DNA of 64,000 nt, taken from Allocoleopsis franciscana PCC 7113. Its GTDB lineage: Bacteria > Cyanobacteriota > Cyanobacteriia > Cyanobacteriales > Coleofasciculaceae. Below the pieces are notes generated by a model that saw nothing but the letters and a program-made list of their open reading frames with translations, searched no databases and was not told the DNA's origin. The DNA lies in the NCBI RefSeq assembly GCF_000317515.1, contig NC_019738.1, positions 1,401,501 to 1,465,500 on the forward strand. Reading direction: 5' to 3'. Of the stretch, positions 48,535 through 56,475 are shown piece after piece; positions within the stretch are counted from its first letter, which is position 1; every line of letters begins with the position of its first letter. Made by a program: the position numbers and the translations under genes.

Positions 48535-48744
48535 TTGAAAACTTTGAAAATTGACAGAAGAAATCTTGATTTGGTTGATGATATCTATAAGCGTGCCATA
48601 AATTGGCTCACAAAGATGCCGGATGAATTAAAGTATCCGCAACTCAATGAAACTGCCGACTGTAAACCCATGATTATTATTGTAAAGCAAGGGGTTTTAT
48701 CTGCTCTTTATGAGAAAGATAACTTTTTGAAGGCTGTTTATTGA
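48535..48744 (+). CDS. Small hypothetical protein
   Basis: A 69-residue frame starting with TTG and preceded by AAGG. It has a helical charged start (TLKIDRRNLDLVDDIYKRAINWL) and a hydrophobic strand (MIIIVKQGVLSALY). I do not recognise a family. It lies between a transposase and egtB and could be the remnant of a gene disrupted by the element. Confidence 0.35.
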   Translation: MKTLKIDRRNLDLVDDIYKRAINWLTKMPDELKYPQLNETADCKPMIIIVKQGVLSALYEKDNFLKAVY

Positions 48745-48816
48745 GATTTTCAATAGACTTTTTGAAAAAAAATTTATATAGGGCAAGGTCTGCCTTGCTC
48801 CTATAAATGACTGGGT

Positions 48817-50142
48817 TCAAATCATTGAATCACCGCTATCCGGTTGGGATATGGCACAACGAAAGCCAGCTAAAATCTGACGAATGCTCGGATAATACCA
48901 GTTACGAAAACTAGAGCGAATTGCCCTGGGACGGGTCGCCCAACTACCCCCTTTTAAGACTCGGTGCTGTCCATCGAAATAAGTTTGGGAATAGCCTCGG
49001 TAAGGGTAACTGACAAATCCCTCGTAAGCGTCAAACCAGCTAGCTGTCCATTCCCACACATTGCCGAGCATATCATCGCACCCATAGGCACTTTGTCCCA
49101 GTGGGTAAGCATTTACAGGTGTTGTTTGCCCAACGCAATTATCAAGATTACATCGGTGAGAGTCGGGTGTTTCCTGCCCCCAAGGGTAGGTGCGCGGCTG
49201 TCCAGTTGCAGCATCCCAACTCGCTGCTTTTTCCCATTCAGCTTCGGTTGGCAGTCGCTTGCCGACAAATCTCGCATAGGCGTCGGCTTCGTACCAACTC
49301 ACCCCACAGACGGGATGATTATCCCAGGTTGAAGCTGATGACCAGTAAAGGGGTTGAGCCACGGGATTTTCTTGTAACCACTTCCACCCGTCGGGTGACC
49401 ACCAACGTTCGTTTTGGTATCCACCGGCTTCGATGAACTCTCGGTACTGTCTACAAGTGACGGGGTAGCGGTCAATCCAGTAGGTATCTAAGTATACCCG
49501 GTGACGCGATCGCTCGTTATCCAAGGCTTCAATTGAGTCGTTGCCCATCATAAACTCGCCTGCTGGAATTTCCCTCATCTCTACGTCCCTAGAGGGAACC
49601 GATGAAACAGAGGATGAAGAGGATGAGACATTTACCGCAGAACCCTGAACCCACATCTCTTGATGCCGTTCCAGAAGATGCCAGCGTTGCAATTGTAAAA
49701 CAAAAGCAATGGTTTCGCCATGCTGACTTTCATGCTGAATTAAGAAGTGCCAGAGGCGTTCTTGCTGTTCTACCGGGGCGGTTTCTAGATAGCTGAATAC
49801 TTGGGTTCTAACCGTATTGAGGTAATGATGAATTTCGGTTAGTGGCGGTACATTCTCTCGTTCCGACTTGGGCAAGCCATCGGCGGCAAATAAGCGATGA
49901 TATTCCGGAAACAATGGAGGTAAACCGGCACAGCGTTGCAGCAACCACAGGGCTTCTGTATAGGCAATGTGACCCAAATGCCAACCTACTGGACTGAATT
50001 CTGGATGTGCTTGTCGCCGAAACGTCGTATCGTCAATGCCTTCAAACAAAGCCAAGGTGCCGATTCGGCACTGATGCATTGCCTCTCGGATGGTTTCTCT
50101 AATCTGTAGGGACGAAGCCTTGGTGCCGGAATTTTGGGACAT
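48817..50142 (-). CDS. egtB: Ergothioneine biosynthesis sulfoxide synthase (EgtB)
   Basis: Iron-dependent enzyme that joins hercynine to cysteine or gamma-glutamylcysteine, inserting sulfur at C2 of the imidazole ring. Residues 10-165 form the DinB-like helical domain with HLGHIAYTEALWL and the HX3HXE iron motif HESQHGE. Residues 185-437 form the FGE-sulfatase domain (EIPAGEFMMGNDS, DRYPVTCRQYREF, WYEADAYARFVGKRLPTEAEWE, LGNVWEWTASWF, GFRCA). The size of 441 residues is normal. egtC lies about 900 bases upstream on the same strand, and egtD is 14 kb away. Confidence 0.94.
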   Translation of the reverse strand: MSQNSGTKASSLQIRETIREAMHQCRIGTLALFEGIDDTTFRRQAHPEFSPVGWHLGHIAYTEALWLLQRCAGLPPLFPEYHRLFAADGLPKSERENVPPLTEIHHYLNTVRTQVFSYLETAPVEQQERLWHFLIQHESQHGETIAFVLQLQRWHLLERHQEMWVQGSAVNVSSSSSSVSSVPSRDVEMREIPAGEFMMGNDSIEALDNERSRHRVYLDTYWIDRYPVTCRQYREFIEAGGYQNERWWSPDGWKWLQENPVAQPLYWSSASTWDNHPVCGVSWYEADAYARFVGKRLPTEAEWEKAASWDAATGQPRTYPWGQETPDSHRCNLDNCVGQTTPVNAYPLGQSAYGCDDMLGNVWEWTASWFDAYEGFVSYPYRGYSQTYFDGQHRVLKGGSWATRPRAIRSSFRNWYYPSIRQILAGFRCAISQPDSGDSMI

Positions 50143-50533
50143 AATTCTAAATTTCTTCTAAAAAGCTTAGGGGTTAGCGGTCAGGGAAGAGTAATCTTCA
50201 GGCAGAGGTGGCGGCAATGGGAGCCATCATGGACTGACTGGAAAACAGGGAGTTACAATCCCATTTCGTCATACCCGTGAGGCTGAACTCGGTTTTCCGT
50301 TTGGGGTCTGGCGTTTGACAACCTGTGACCTTGCTCACCCATTAGATTTGTTCAAGTCACCTATTTGTAGATAGTAGATTACTGATATGCCAACCCTATA
50401 TCACATTTACGCATGATAATCATCACGTTTTTATAGTATTAGATTCCTAGCAATTCTTCAAAAAATCTATTAATATTCAAAATTGAATTTCAAAATCAAC
50501 GGTTGTTAAAACTTAATAATTTCAACATTAATC

Positions 50534-50725
50534 ATGACTATGACAATATTAGGGGACAAAAAGCAAATCAACCCCAAAAAATCTTGCTTGAAATCACACT
50601 ATAAAGCTTTAAATTCTGGAACAGAAGACAAGTTTGAAGCATGGCTCATGACAATAGAAGACCGATGGACAGATGAAATCCTAGATTGTTTAAAAGGTAA
50701 TTTTCCTGATTGGCGTGGGCAATAA
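50534..50725 (+). CDS. Small hypothetical protein
   Basis: A 63-residue frame (MTMTILGDKKQINPKK, then TEDKFEAWLMTIEDRWTDEILDCL). No domain is recognised and no strong ribosome-binding site is seen. It is the only plausible gene in the 900-base space between egtB and egtC, and may be chance. Confidence 0.3.
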   Translation: MTMTILGDKKQINPKKSCLKSHYKALNSGTEDKFEAWLMTIEDRWTDEILDCLKGNFPDWRGQ

Positions 50726-50940
50726 TTTCGATTAATTAAATCAGGATGGTTACTTATCAATTTCAAATTTCATGAATTTACCACAAACAAACTTATTTCC
50801 TCATAAAACAAAATAAATCAACCATTGGACTGATTTATAGGTATGAAAATTGGTTTTTTAGAGGACTACAGATGCAGGAATTAATAATTTCTCTAATTAG
50901 CTACCACTCTAGTGAGGTAGGTGGAAAAAATTAAACATAA

Positions 50941-51005
50941 GGTGGGCATTACCTACCTTTAATCCTGTCATCCTCTGGGACAGAAAATCATAGGGAATGC
51001 CCACC
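50941..51005. other. Interrupted palindrome downstream of egtC
   Basis: GGTGGGCATT (50941-50950) and AATGCCCACC (50996-51005) form a perfect 10-base inverted repeat, with an inner weak stem (TGTC/GACA). It lies just beyond the egtC stop and could end its transcript, or be part of a dispersed palindrome family with the one at 38287. Confidence 0.6.
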
Positions 51006-51036
51006 CTACAAGTTGCTTATGTTGATTGATAACCGT

Positions 51037-51846
51037 CTACTGACTGGCGTCTGTAGGACTAGCATCGATTGATGAGATTTCCAAGTTTTCTCCCACACGG
51101 AGAATACTACCCTCCGGGCACTCATGCCAGTTGCCGGCGAATATAGGTTCAGAGGCAATCATGACTGAATCGGGGAAAGTTGGGTCATCTCTGAGCCAGT
51201 ACAGTGAGGGAGCCGTGATACCGTAAGCATAGCGACTAGCAACGAGTTGATGCCCATCACTAATAACTAGGTTGGCAGAAAAGCTGACTTGATAGGCTTT
51301 TGCTAACTCGGTTAGGGTGATTAAGGTGGTGTGTAATGCCTCGACAATGGTGCTATTTGGGGATACCTCCAGCTCATTGATTAAGAGAGCGAAGATATGT
51401 TCGGAATCCGTGGTGCCATTGATGGATTGGTAGATGCGATCGCCAATTTTTTCACGTATCGGTCGATACAAAGACTTGCGGAAATTACTGATTAATCCGT
51501 TGTGGATTAATAACAGGCGACCCTCGCGAAACGGCTGACAGTTGCTCATATCCAGCGCTTGGCCTGCTGTCGCACTGCGGACATAGGCCAACACACACCC
51601 CGACTCAACATAGCGGCTCAATTCCGGTAGATTAGTCTCATTCCAAATGGGTAGGGTGTTTTTGTAAGTAAAGGGGTCAACATTCCGTTGTGGATGATAC
51701 CAGCCGATTCCTAAGCCATCAGCATTGACTACGCCAGATGTCATCTCACGAGGCTGATAACTCTGGACAATTAGTGAATGTTCGGGTTTATACAAGAGGT
51801 GGTCAAGTTGGATGGCAGGGCCAAGGTAGCCAAGTAATCGGCACAT
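51037..51846 (-). CDS. egtC: Class II glutamine amidotransferase, EgtC-type
   Basis: A 269-residue Ntn amidohydrolase. The nucleophile is Cys2 of MCRLLGYLG after Met removal. NADGLGIGWYHP, VLAYVRSATAG, HNGLISNFR and STDSEHIFALL are the usual binding segments of this group. In actinobacteria EgtC removes the gamma-glutamyl group from the hercynylcysteine sulfoxide intermediate. Nearness to egtB (both minus strand) and egtD in this window supports the same role. Other YafJ-like class II amidotransferases share the motifs, so the exact role depends on context. Confidence 0.83.
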   Translation of the reverse strand: MCRLLGYLGPAIQLDHLLYKPEHSLIVQSYQPREMTSGVVNADGLGIGWYHPQRNVDPFTYKNTLPIWNETNLPELSRYVESGCVLAYVRSATAGQALDMSNCQPFREGRLLLIHNGLISNFRKSLYRPIREKIGDRIYQSINGTTDSEHIFALLINELEVSPNSTIVEALHTTLITLTELAKAYQVSFSANLVISDGHQLVASRYAYGITAPSLYWLRDDPTFPDSVMIASEPIFAGNWHECPEGSILRVGENLEISSIDASPTDASQ

Positions 51847-52031
51847 TCTGAACTATTTCCTGTTACATGACTAGTTGTCTATATCCTGATTGTGACTGAT
51901 TCAAGTTTTTAGTGTTTCCTTAACAAAAGAGATTAGGGGGTAGGACTGACTCGCCAACTCTATCCAGAGATTTGCATAATAGCGGTTAAGCCTGTACGTC
52001 GCCTTTGTCCTCTAACCCAAGGAACATCCCC

Positions 52032-54929
52032 GTGATACCCATTCCCCTCGACGCAATAATTGGCGCAATTACCGATATCGTCAGTCCTACCGCTTTTATC
52101 AAGGACAAGCTCCAGCGCAATGAGACAGTCATTAAATTATTAAAAAAGTTTAACCTCGACCCAGAGCATCCACCGACTGATTTTAGTGGAGTTTACGCTT
52201 ACGCCTTGGTAGAGTATGGCGTTGGCAAACCCAAGCCGTTCCTTGAACTTTTCCGGCAACAAGAGATTCAAAAGATTTTCCGCAGGGCATTAGACCAAAA
52301 TAACCCTTCAATTCTCCTCAAAGAAGGCGAAGCGTTTCTGGATGGGTATGCTTTAGGGGATGAAATCCGAGAGTTGGGAATTGACGCTCACAGAGAGTTC
52401 GCGGCGTTTGCTACCGTGTTTATCGAGGTGGCTAAGCGATCGCGCACACCGGCTGAAGTTCTCACCAATCAGCAGATAGGCTCCTTACATAAAAGGATAG
52501 AAAATATCCAACAACGCCTCGAAAGGCTGCCGACACTAGAGGGAATTCGGACAGAGATGGCGCGGCTGGCGGCACAGGATTACTTAGCACTGCCAGCGGC
52601 TGAACCCTCAACCCAAAACAATTGCAAGGCTTTTGTTTTAGCGCAGCAGATGAGGGGTTGGTTTGAAACCTTGGGCTACCGCTTTGAGCGGTATGAGGTT
52701 TGGGAAGATACCTATTTTGAGTGGATTATCAACATCCCAGTCCGGCGAAATCGATACGATCGCATTCTCGTGCGAGGGATTGAGGGCGAGGCAGGAATCA
52801 GGGATGTGGCGGCGTTGCGCCAATCAGTAGAGGAGCAACGAACCGATGAAGGTTGGCTGGTGACGGCACGGCGAATTTCACGGGCGGCGCGGGATGAGGT
52901 GGAGAAGGAGGAAAATCGTCATCTGGGTTGCTATACCTTCGATGAACTGCTCGATCAGGATGCTGACTTCAGTGGTTATCTCGACTGGTTGGAAGCAGAG
53001 GTGAAACGTCGGGATATTGAGAAGAAGTATGTTCCGCTTGCCTGTACGAAAGAAGAAATTGACCTCGTTACTAAGCGCAGGTTAGCCGTCAGTCGCTACG
53101 ACGAACGCGACGGCTGGATAGATGGATATATTGACCTCTGGCTGGATGACTCAGCTAAAGAGCATATCTCGATTCTGGGAGAGTTCGGTACGGGCAAGAC
53201 GTGGTTTGCCTTCCACTATGCTTGGACGGCACTGCAACGCTATCGGGATGCCCAAAAACGGGGGGTGGAACGTCCTCGTTTACCTTTAGTTATCCCCTTG
53301 CGGGACTATGCCAAGGCGGTGAGTGTGGAGTCGCTGTTTTCCGAGTTTTTCTTCCGCAAGCACGAGATTCCGTTACCGGGATATTCGGCTTTCGAGCAAC
53401 TCAACCGCATGGGTAAGCTGCTGCTGATTTTCGATGGCTTCGATGAGATGGCAGCACGAGTTGATCGGCAAGAAATGATTAATAACTTTTGGGAGTTAGC
53501 GAAGGTTGTAGTACCCGGAAGTAAGGTAATTTTGACCTGTCGCACCGAACATTTTCCAGAGGCGAAGGAAGGGCGGGTGCTGCTAAATGCAGAATTGCAG
53601 GCTTCTACGGCAGCTTTAACGGGTGAAACGCCGCAGTTTGAGGTGCTGGAACTGGAGAAATTCAACGATGAGCAAATCCATCAAGTGTTGTTGTTCCAAG
53701 CAGAACCTGCAACCGTTGAGCAAGTAATGAGGAATTCTCAATTGTTGGATTTGGCGCGTCGTCCGGTGATGACGGAGTTAATTTTGGAAGCATTGCCGGA
53801 TATTGAGCAGGGTAAACCAGTGGATATGTCGCGGGTTTATTTGTATGCGGTGCGACGCAAGATGGAGCGAGATATTAGGGCGGAACGGACGTTTACTTCG
53901 CTGGCGGATAAGCTTTACTTTTTGTGTGAGTTGTCCTGGGAGATGGTGTCCAGTGATCAGATGAGTTTGAATTATCGGCTTTTCCCTGAACGCATTCGTC
54001 GGTTGTTTGGTTCTATGGTGCGGGAAGAGAAGGATTTAGACCACTGGCACTATGACATGATGGGTCAGACGATGCTAATTCGTAATTCTGATGGGGATTA
54101 TACGCCAGCGCATCGATCGCTGTTGGAGTTTTTTGTGGCGTATAAGTTTGCGGCGCAGTTGGGGGCGTTGGCTGCTGATTTTACGGAGTTGGCACAGGCG
54201 CAGTCGCATTTGGATGGAGGTGCTGCACCTCAGAATTACACTTGGTCTTCCTATTTTCGGCGACAGATGGATGAGGCGGGGAGGATTGTGCCGATTGCGT
54301 GTCTGAAGGGGTTTGTGAGGGAAGATTTAGCGCAGCTTCGCGGTGCTTTTGGGCAAGCACCACTGACGAAGGCGGTGATGGATTTGATTGTACCGATGCT
54401 TGACAGCATTTCTCCCCCCTTTTCAACCGGAGCTTTAGTGAGGAGGACAGGGGGGGATCATCAGGATGTCGCTGAGGGTCGATCCCCCCAACCCTCCTTA
54501 ACAAGGGGGGCTAAGAATGAGTCACCATTTATCGAAATTCTGGAAGCGACACGGGGCAAAACTGAAGATGAGGTAGGTTATGTCGGGGGGAATGCAGCGA
54601 CGTTATTGGTAAAAGTTGATAAGGGTGCGATCGAAGGTAGAGATCTCTCCCGTGCTGTGATTAAAGGCGCTGATTTTTCTAATGCCAGTCTGAGTGGTGT
54701 CAATTTGGCTGAAGCGAATTTAGCTGATTCTGCTTTTACTAAAATCTTCGGTACAGTCTTTGCAGTAGCATTTAGTCCTGATGGCAAACTATTGGCTACA
54801 GGTGGTTCCGATGGCGTAGTTCGTTTCTGGGACGTTACGAGCGGCAGAGAACTTGTGACCTGTAAAGGTCACAGCAATTTAGTAGTTTCAGTGGCACATG
54901 AGGAAAGCTTTAGCTCCACTGCTGTTTGA
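52032..54929 (+). CDS. NACHT-type NTPase with nuclease-like N-terminus, truncated in the WD40 region
   Basis: A STAND NTPase of about 965 residues. Residues 1-160 are helical and uncharacterised. About 190-310 looks like a restriction-endonuclease-like domain ([46 protein letters not shown]). Walker [10 protein letters not shown] is near residue 383 and Walker [12 protein letters not shown] near 463. A winged helix/helical part ends in [14 protein letters not shown]. Pentapeptide repeats ([19 protein letters not shown]) and a single WD40 blade ([24 protein letters not shown]) follow. The array then stops and the last codons run into foreign sequence. GTG 52032 with AAGGA upstream is preferred over TTG 52005. 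A repeat-derived insert lies at 54410-54513. It resembles NLR-like antiphage proteins. Confidence 0.85.
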   Translation: MIPIPLDAIIGAITDIVSPTAFIKDKLQRNETVIKLLKKFNLDPEHPPTDFSGVYAYALVEYGVGKPKPFLELFRQQEIQKIFRRALDQNNPSILLKEGEAFLDGYALGDEIRELGIDAHREFAAFATVFIEVAKRSRTPAEVLTNQQIGSLHKRIENIQQRLERLPTLEGIRTEMARLAAQDYLALPAAEPSTQNNCKAFVLAQQMRGWFETLGYRFERYEVWEDTYFEWIINIPVRRNRYDRILVRGIEGEAGIRDVAALRQSVEEQRTDEGWLVTARRISRAARDEVEKEENRHLGCYTFDELLDQDADFSGYLDWLEAEVKRRDIEKKYVPLACTKEEIDLVTKRRLAVSRYDERDGWIDGYIDLWLDDSAKEHISILGEFGTGKTWFAFHYAWTALQRYRDAQKRGVERPRLPLVIPLRDYAKAVSVESLFSEFFFRKHEIPLPGYSAFEQLNRMGKLLLIFDGFDEMAARVDRQEMINNFWELAKVVVPGSKVILTCRTEHFPEAKEGRVLLNAELQASTAALTGETPQFEVLELEKFNDEQIHQVLLFQAEPATVEQVMRNSQLLDLARRPVMTELILEALPDIEQGKPVDMSRVYLYAVRRKMERDIRAERTFTSLADKLYFLCELSWEMVSSDQMSLNYRLFPERIRRLFGSMVREEKDLDHWHYDMMGQTMLIRNSDGDYTPAHRSLLEFFVAYKFAAQLGALAADFTELAQAQSHLDGGAAPQNYTWSSYFRRQMDEAGRIVPIACLKGFVREDLAQLRGAFGQAPLTKAVMDLIVPMLDSISPPFSTGALVRRTGGDHQDVAEGRSPQPSLTRGAKNESPFIEILEATRGKTEDEVGYVGGNAATLLVKVDKGAIEGRDLSRAVIKGADFSNASLSGVNLAEANLADSAFTKIFGTVFAVAFSPDGKLLATGGSDGVVRFWDVTSGRELVTCKGHSNLVVSVAHEESFSSTAV
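54410..54513. repeat. Palindromic repeat inserted inside the NACHT gene
   Basis: C-run/G-run palindromic sequence with the 19-mer CCGGAGCTTTAGTGAGGAG at 54427-54445, then GGGGGGATC/GATCCCCCC and an inner CCCTCCTTAACAAGGGGGG. It is translated in frame as [22 protein letters not shown] and PQPSLTRGA, a low-complexity, polar segment. The 19-mer also occurs at 56320-56338 (reverse) and 58105-58123. Confidence 0.85.
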
Positions 54930-55212
54930 CGATGAAAAAGTCACAGTTGAACCGGAGGGAAAAAGTTCAATTGTTGCTCCATCTAAGCGTTCAAAGAAAG
55001 CCCGCGCTAAGGCAGCGACTAAAAAGACACCTGAAAAGCTTCCTGTCCATAGTTTTCGGACTTTAATGACTGATTTAGCAACGATTGTCAAAAATAAATT
55101 CCAGTCTAGTGGTCTGGAGACTTCTCTAATGTTTGAGAAAATTACTCAACCGACTCCACTCCAACAAAAAGCGTTAGATTTGTTAGAAGTTTCCTTAATT
55201 TGTACCCAGTAA
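54895..55212 (+). pseudogene. Transposase C-terminal remnant (IS1634-like)
   Basis: About 105 residues: [13 protein letters not shown], a basic linker (KRSKKARAKAATKK), then LPVHSFRTLMTDLATI and TPLQQKALDLLEV. This resembles the C-terminal part of IS1634-type transposases as I recall them; the group cannot be proved by eye. No N-terminal catalytic part is present. The frame begins where the NACHT-gene WD40 reading frame runs off, so the junction at about 54890 marks a deletion or insertion. Confidence 0.6.
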
Positions 55213-55264
55213 CAGCCGAGGAGTTGAGTCTCTCCCTCTCTCACAGCATAGGTTGTAGTTTTTT

Positions 55265-55300
55265 GTCAAAGGGGAACTTCCGGTCAAAGGGGAACTTCCG
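55265..55300 (+). repeat. Perfect 18-bp tandem duplication
   Basis: GTCAAAGGGGAACTTCCG occurs twice head to tail, 55265-55282 and 55283-55300, just before the PIN-domain remnant. Confidence 0.95.
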
Positions 55301-55302
55301 TT

Positions 55303-55470
55303 AAAACTGCTGCGAATTTAAGGGCTACTACTAACCTCAAAGCACCCGATGCAATTCATGCTGCTACGGCACTAGATGTAGGTTGTACGCTATTTTTAAC
55401 CAATGACAGTGGGTTTCGTAATGTTCCCAGTCTCCCTGTTGTCATCCTCAGTGAAGTGTTGGCATCATAA
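55303..55470 (+). pseudogene. PIN-domain (VapC-type) toxin remnant
   Basis: No start codon. The frame reads AANLRATTNLKAPDAIHAATALDVGCTLFLTNDSGF and ends VVILSEVLAS before TAA. This is the C-terminal half of a PIN nuclease, with conserved Asp in APDAIHAATA and TND. The N-terminal active-site Asp and the antitoxin gene are missing. The tandem 18-bp repeat precedes it. Confidence 0.78.
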
Positions 55471-55480
55471 TAGTACTCGC

Positions 55481-55576
55481 TACAACGGTATGAATATTAC
55501 GAGTGTTACGGGTTTAACGGAAACTGAGACAGCAACGCTCAAAGCTTTAGGGGCAGTAGAAGATGGGGTGTTGTAG
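55481..55576 (+). pseudogene. Pentapeptide-repeat or NACHT-protein tail remnant
   Basis: Frame YNGMNITSVTGLTETETATLKALGAVEDGVL before TAG. The VTGLTxxxxATLKALGA ending is typical of the last residues of cyanobacterial pentapeptide-repeat proteins. It may be the original end of the NACHT/WD40 gene, pushed 700 bases away by foreign DNA, or of another gene. It has no start of its own. Confidence 0.55.
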
Positions 55577-55669
55577 AGTGTCATGCATTGCATGTGGTGC
55601 AATCCCATTTTCTGTGGGTAATGGGTCATTGTTAGAATTCGAGTAAACAATTCCTCTCCACCCACTAAA

Positions 55670-56281
55670 ATGTTTGCCACTCTAGAACATCGACAGATGA
55701 CTTCCCAGGAATATCTGGAATGGGAAGAACAGCAACCTTTCAAATATGAATATGTCAACGGCAAAGTCCTTGCCATGACTGGGGGAACCCTCCCCCACAA
55801 TTCTATTGCTCTTAACTTGGCATCGGCTCTCAAAAATCATCTAAGAGGTAAAGGCTGTAAAGTCTTTATGGCAGACGCAAAAGTCGCCATATCTGAGAAG
55901 GGACCCTTTCACTATCCTGATGTGATGGTAACCTGCGACCAACGAGATCGCACGGCTCGAAAAATTGTTCGATTCCCTTGTTTCATCGCTGAAGTTCTCT
56001 CTCCTGGTACAGAAGGTTTTGATCGCGGCAAGAAATTTACTCACTACCGCCGCCTAAAAACTTTGAAAGAATACGTCCTCATCGATGCCGAGCAAATGAG
56101 CGTTGAGTGTTATCGACTGAACGAACACAAGAAATGGGAACTTACTCACTACCAAATTGATGAAACTAATCTAGAAGAAACTGAGCTAGAAGTCTATCTG
56201 AGTAGCGTTGACTTCCGTTGTCCTATTTCTCTTCTCTACGAGGATGTTGACTTTTCAATAGAAACAGAAAGTGAACAATAG
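55670..56281 (+). CDS. Uma2 family endonuclease (DUF820)
   Basis: A 203-residue PD-(D/E)xK-type protein, in cyanobacteria present in many copies. Key segments: MTSQEYLEWEEQQPFKYEYVNGKVLAMTGGT (Glu), HNSIALNLASAL, HYPDVMVTC (Asp), FIAEVLSPGTEGFDRGKK (Glu and Lys) and YVLIDAEQMSVECYR. The fold fits a restriction-type nuclease; the biological role is unknown. Its stop codon TAG overlaps the left terminal repeat of the MITE-like element at 56279. Confidence 0.92.
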   Translation: MFATLEHRQMTSQEYLEWEEQQPFKYEYVNGKVLAMTGGTLPHNSIALNLASALKNHLRGKGCKVFMADAKVAISEKGPFHYPDVMVTCDQRDRTARKIVRFPCFIAEVLSPGTEGFDRGKKFTHYRRLKTLKEYVLIDAEQMSVECYRLNEHKKWELTHYQIDETNLEETELEVYLSSVDFRCPISLLYEDVDFSIETESEQ

Positions 56282-56444
56282 ACCTCTTGCAAAAATACAA
56301 AGAACCCCTCCCCAGCCCTCTCCTCACTAAAGCTCCGGTTACTAAGGGGAGGGAGCAAGATTTCAAGTGTTTTCCCCCAATATATCGAGGGGATTAAGCC
56401 GGAGCTTTAGTGAAGAGGTAGATTCAACTTTTGCCAGAGGTCTA
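56279..56444. mobile_element. MITE-like palindromic element, 166 bp
   Basis: Ends are TAGACCTCTTGCAAAA at 56279-56294 and, inverted, TTTTGCCAGAGGTCTA at 56429-56444 (15 of 16 pairing). Inside, CTCCTCACTAAAGCTCCGG at 56320-56338 and its inverse with one mismatch at 56399-56417 form further stems. There is no coding capacity. It looks like a non-autonomous derivative of an IS whose ends read AGACCTCTxGCAAAA. Confidence 0.8.
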
Positions 56445-56475
56445 ATCAAGAGTTTCATGAGAAAGAAGTTAGAAG

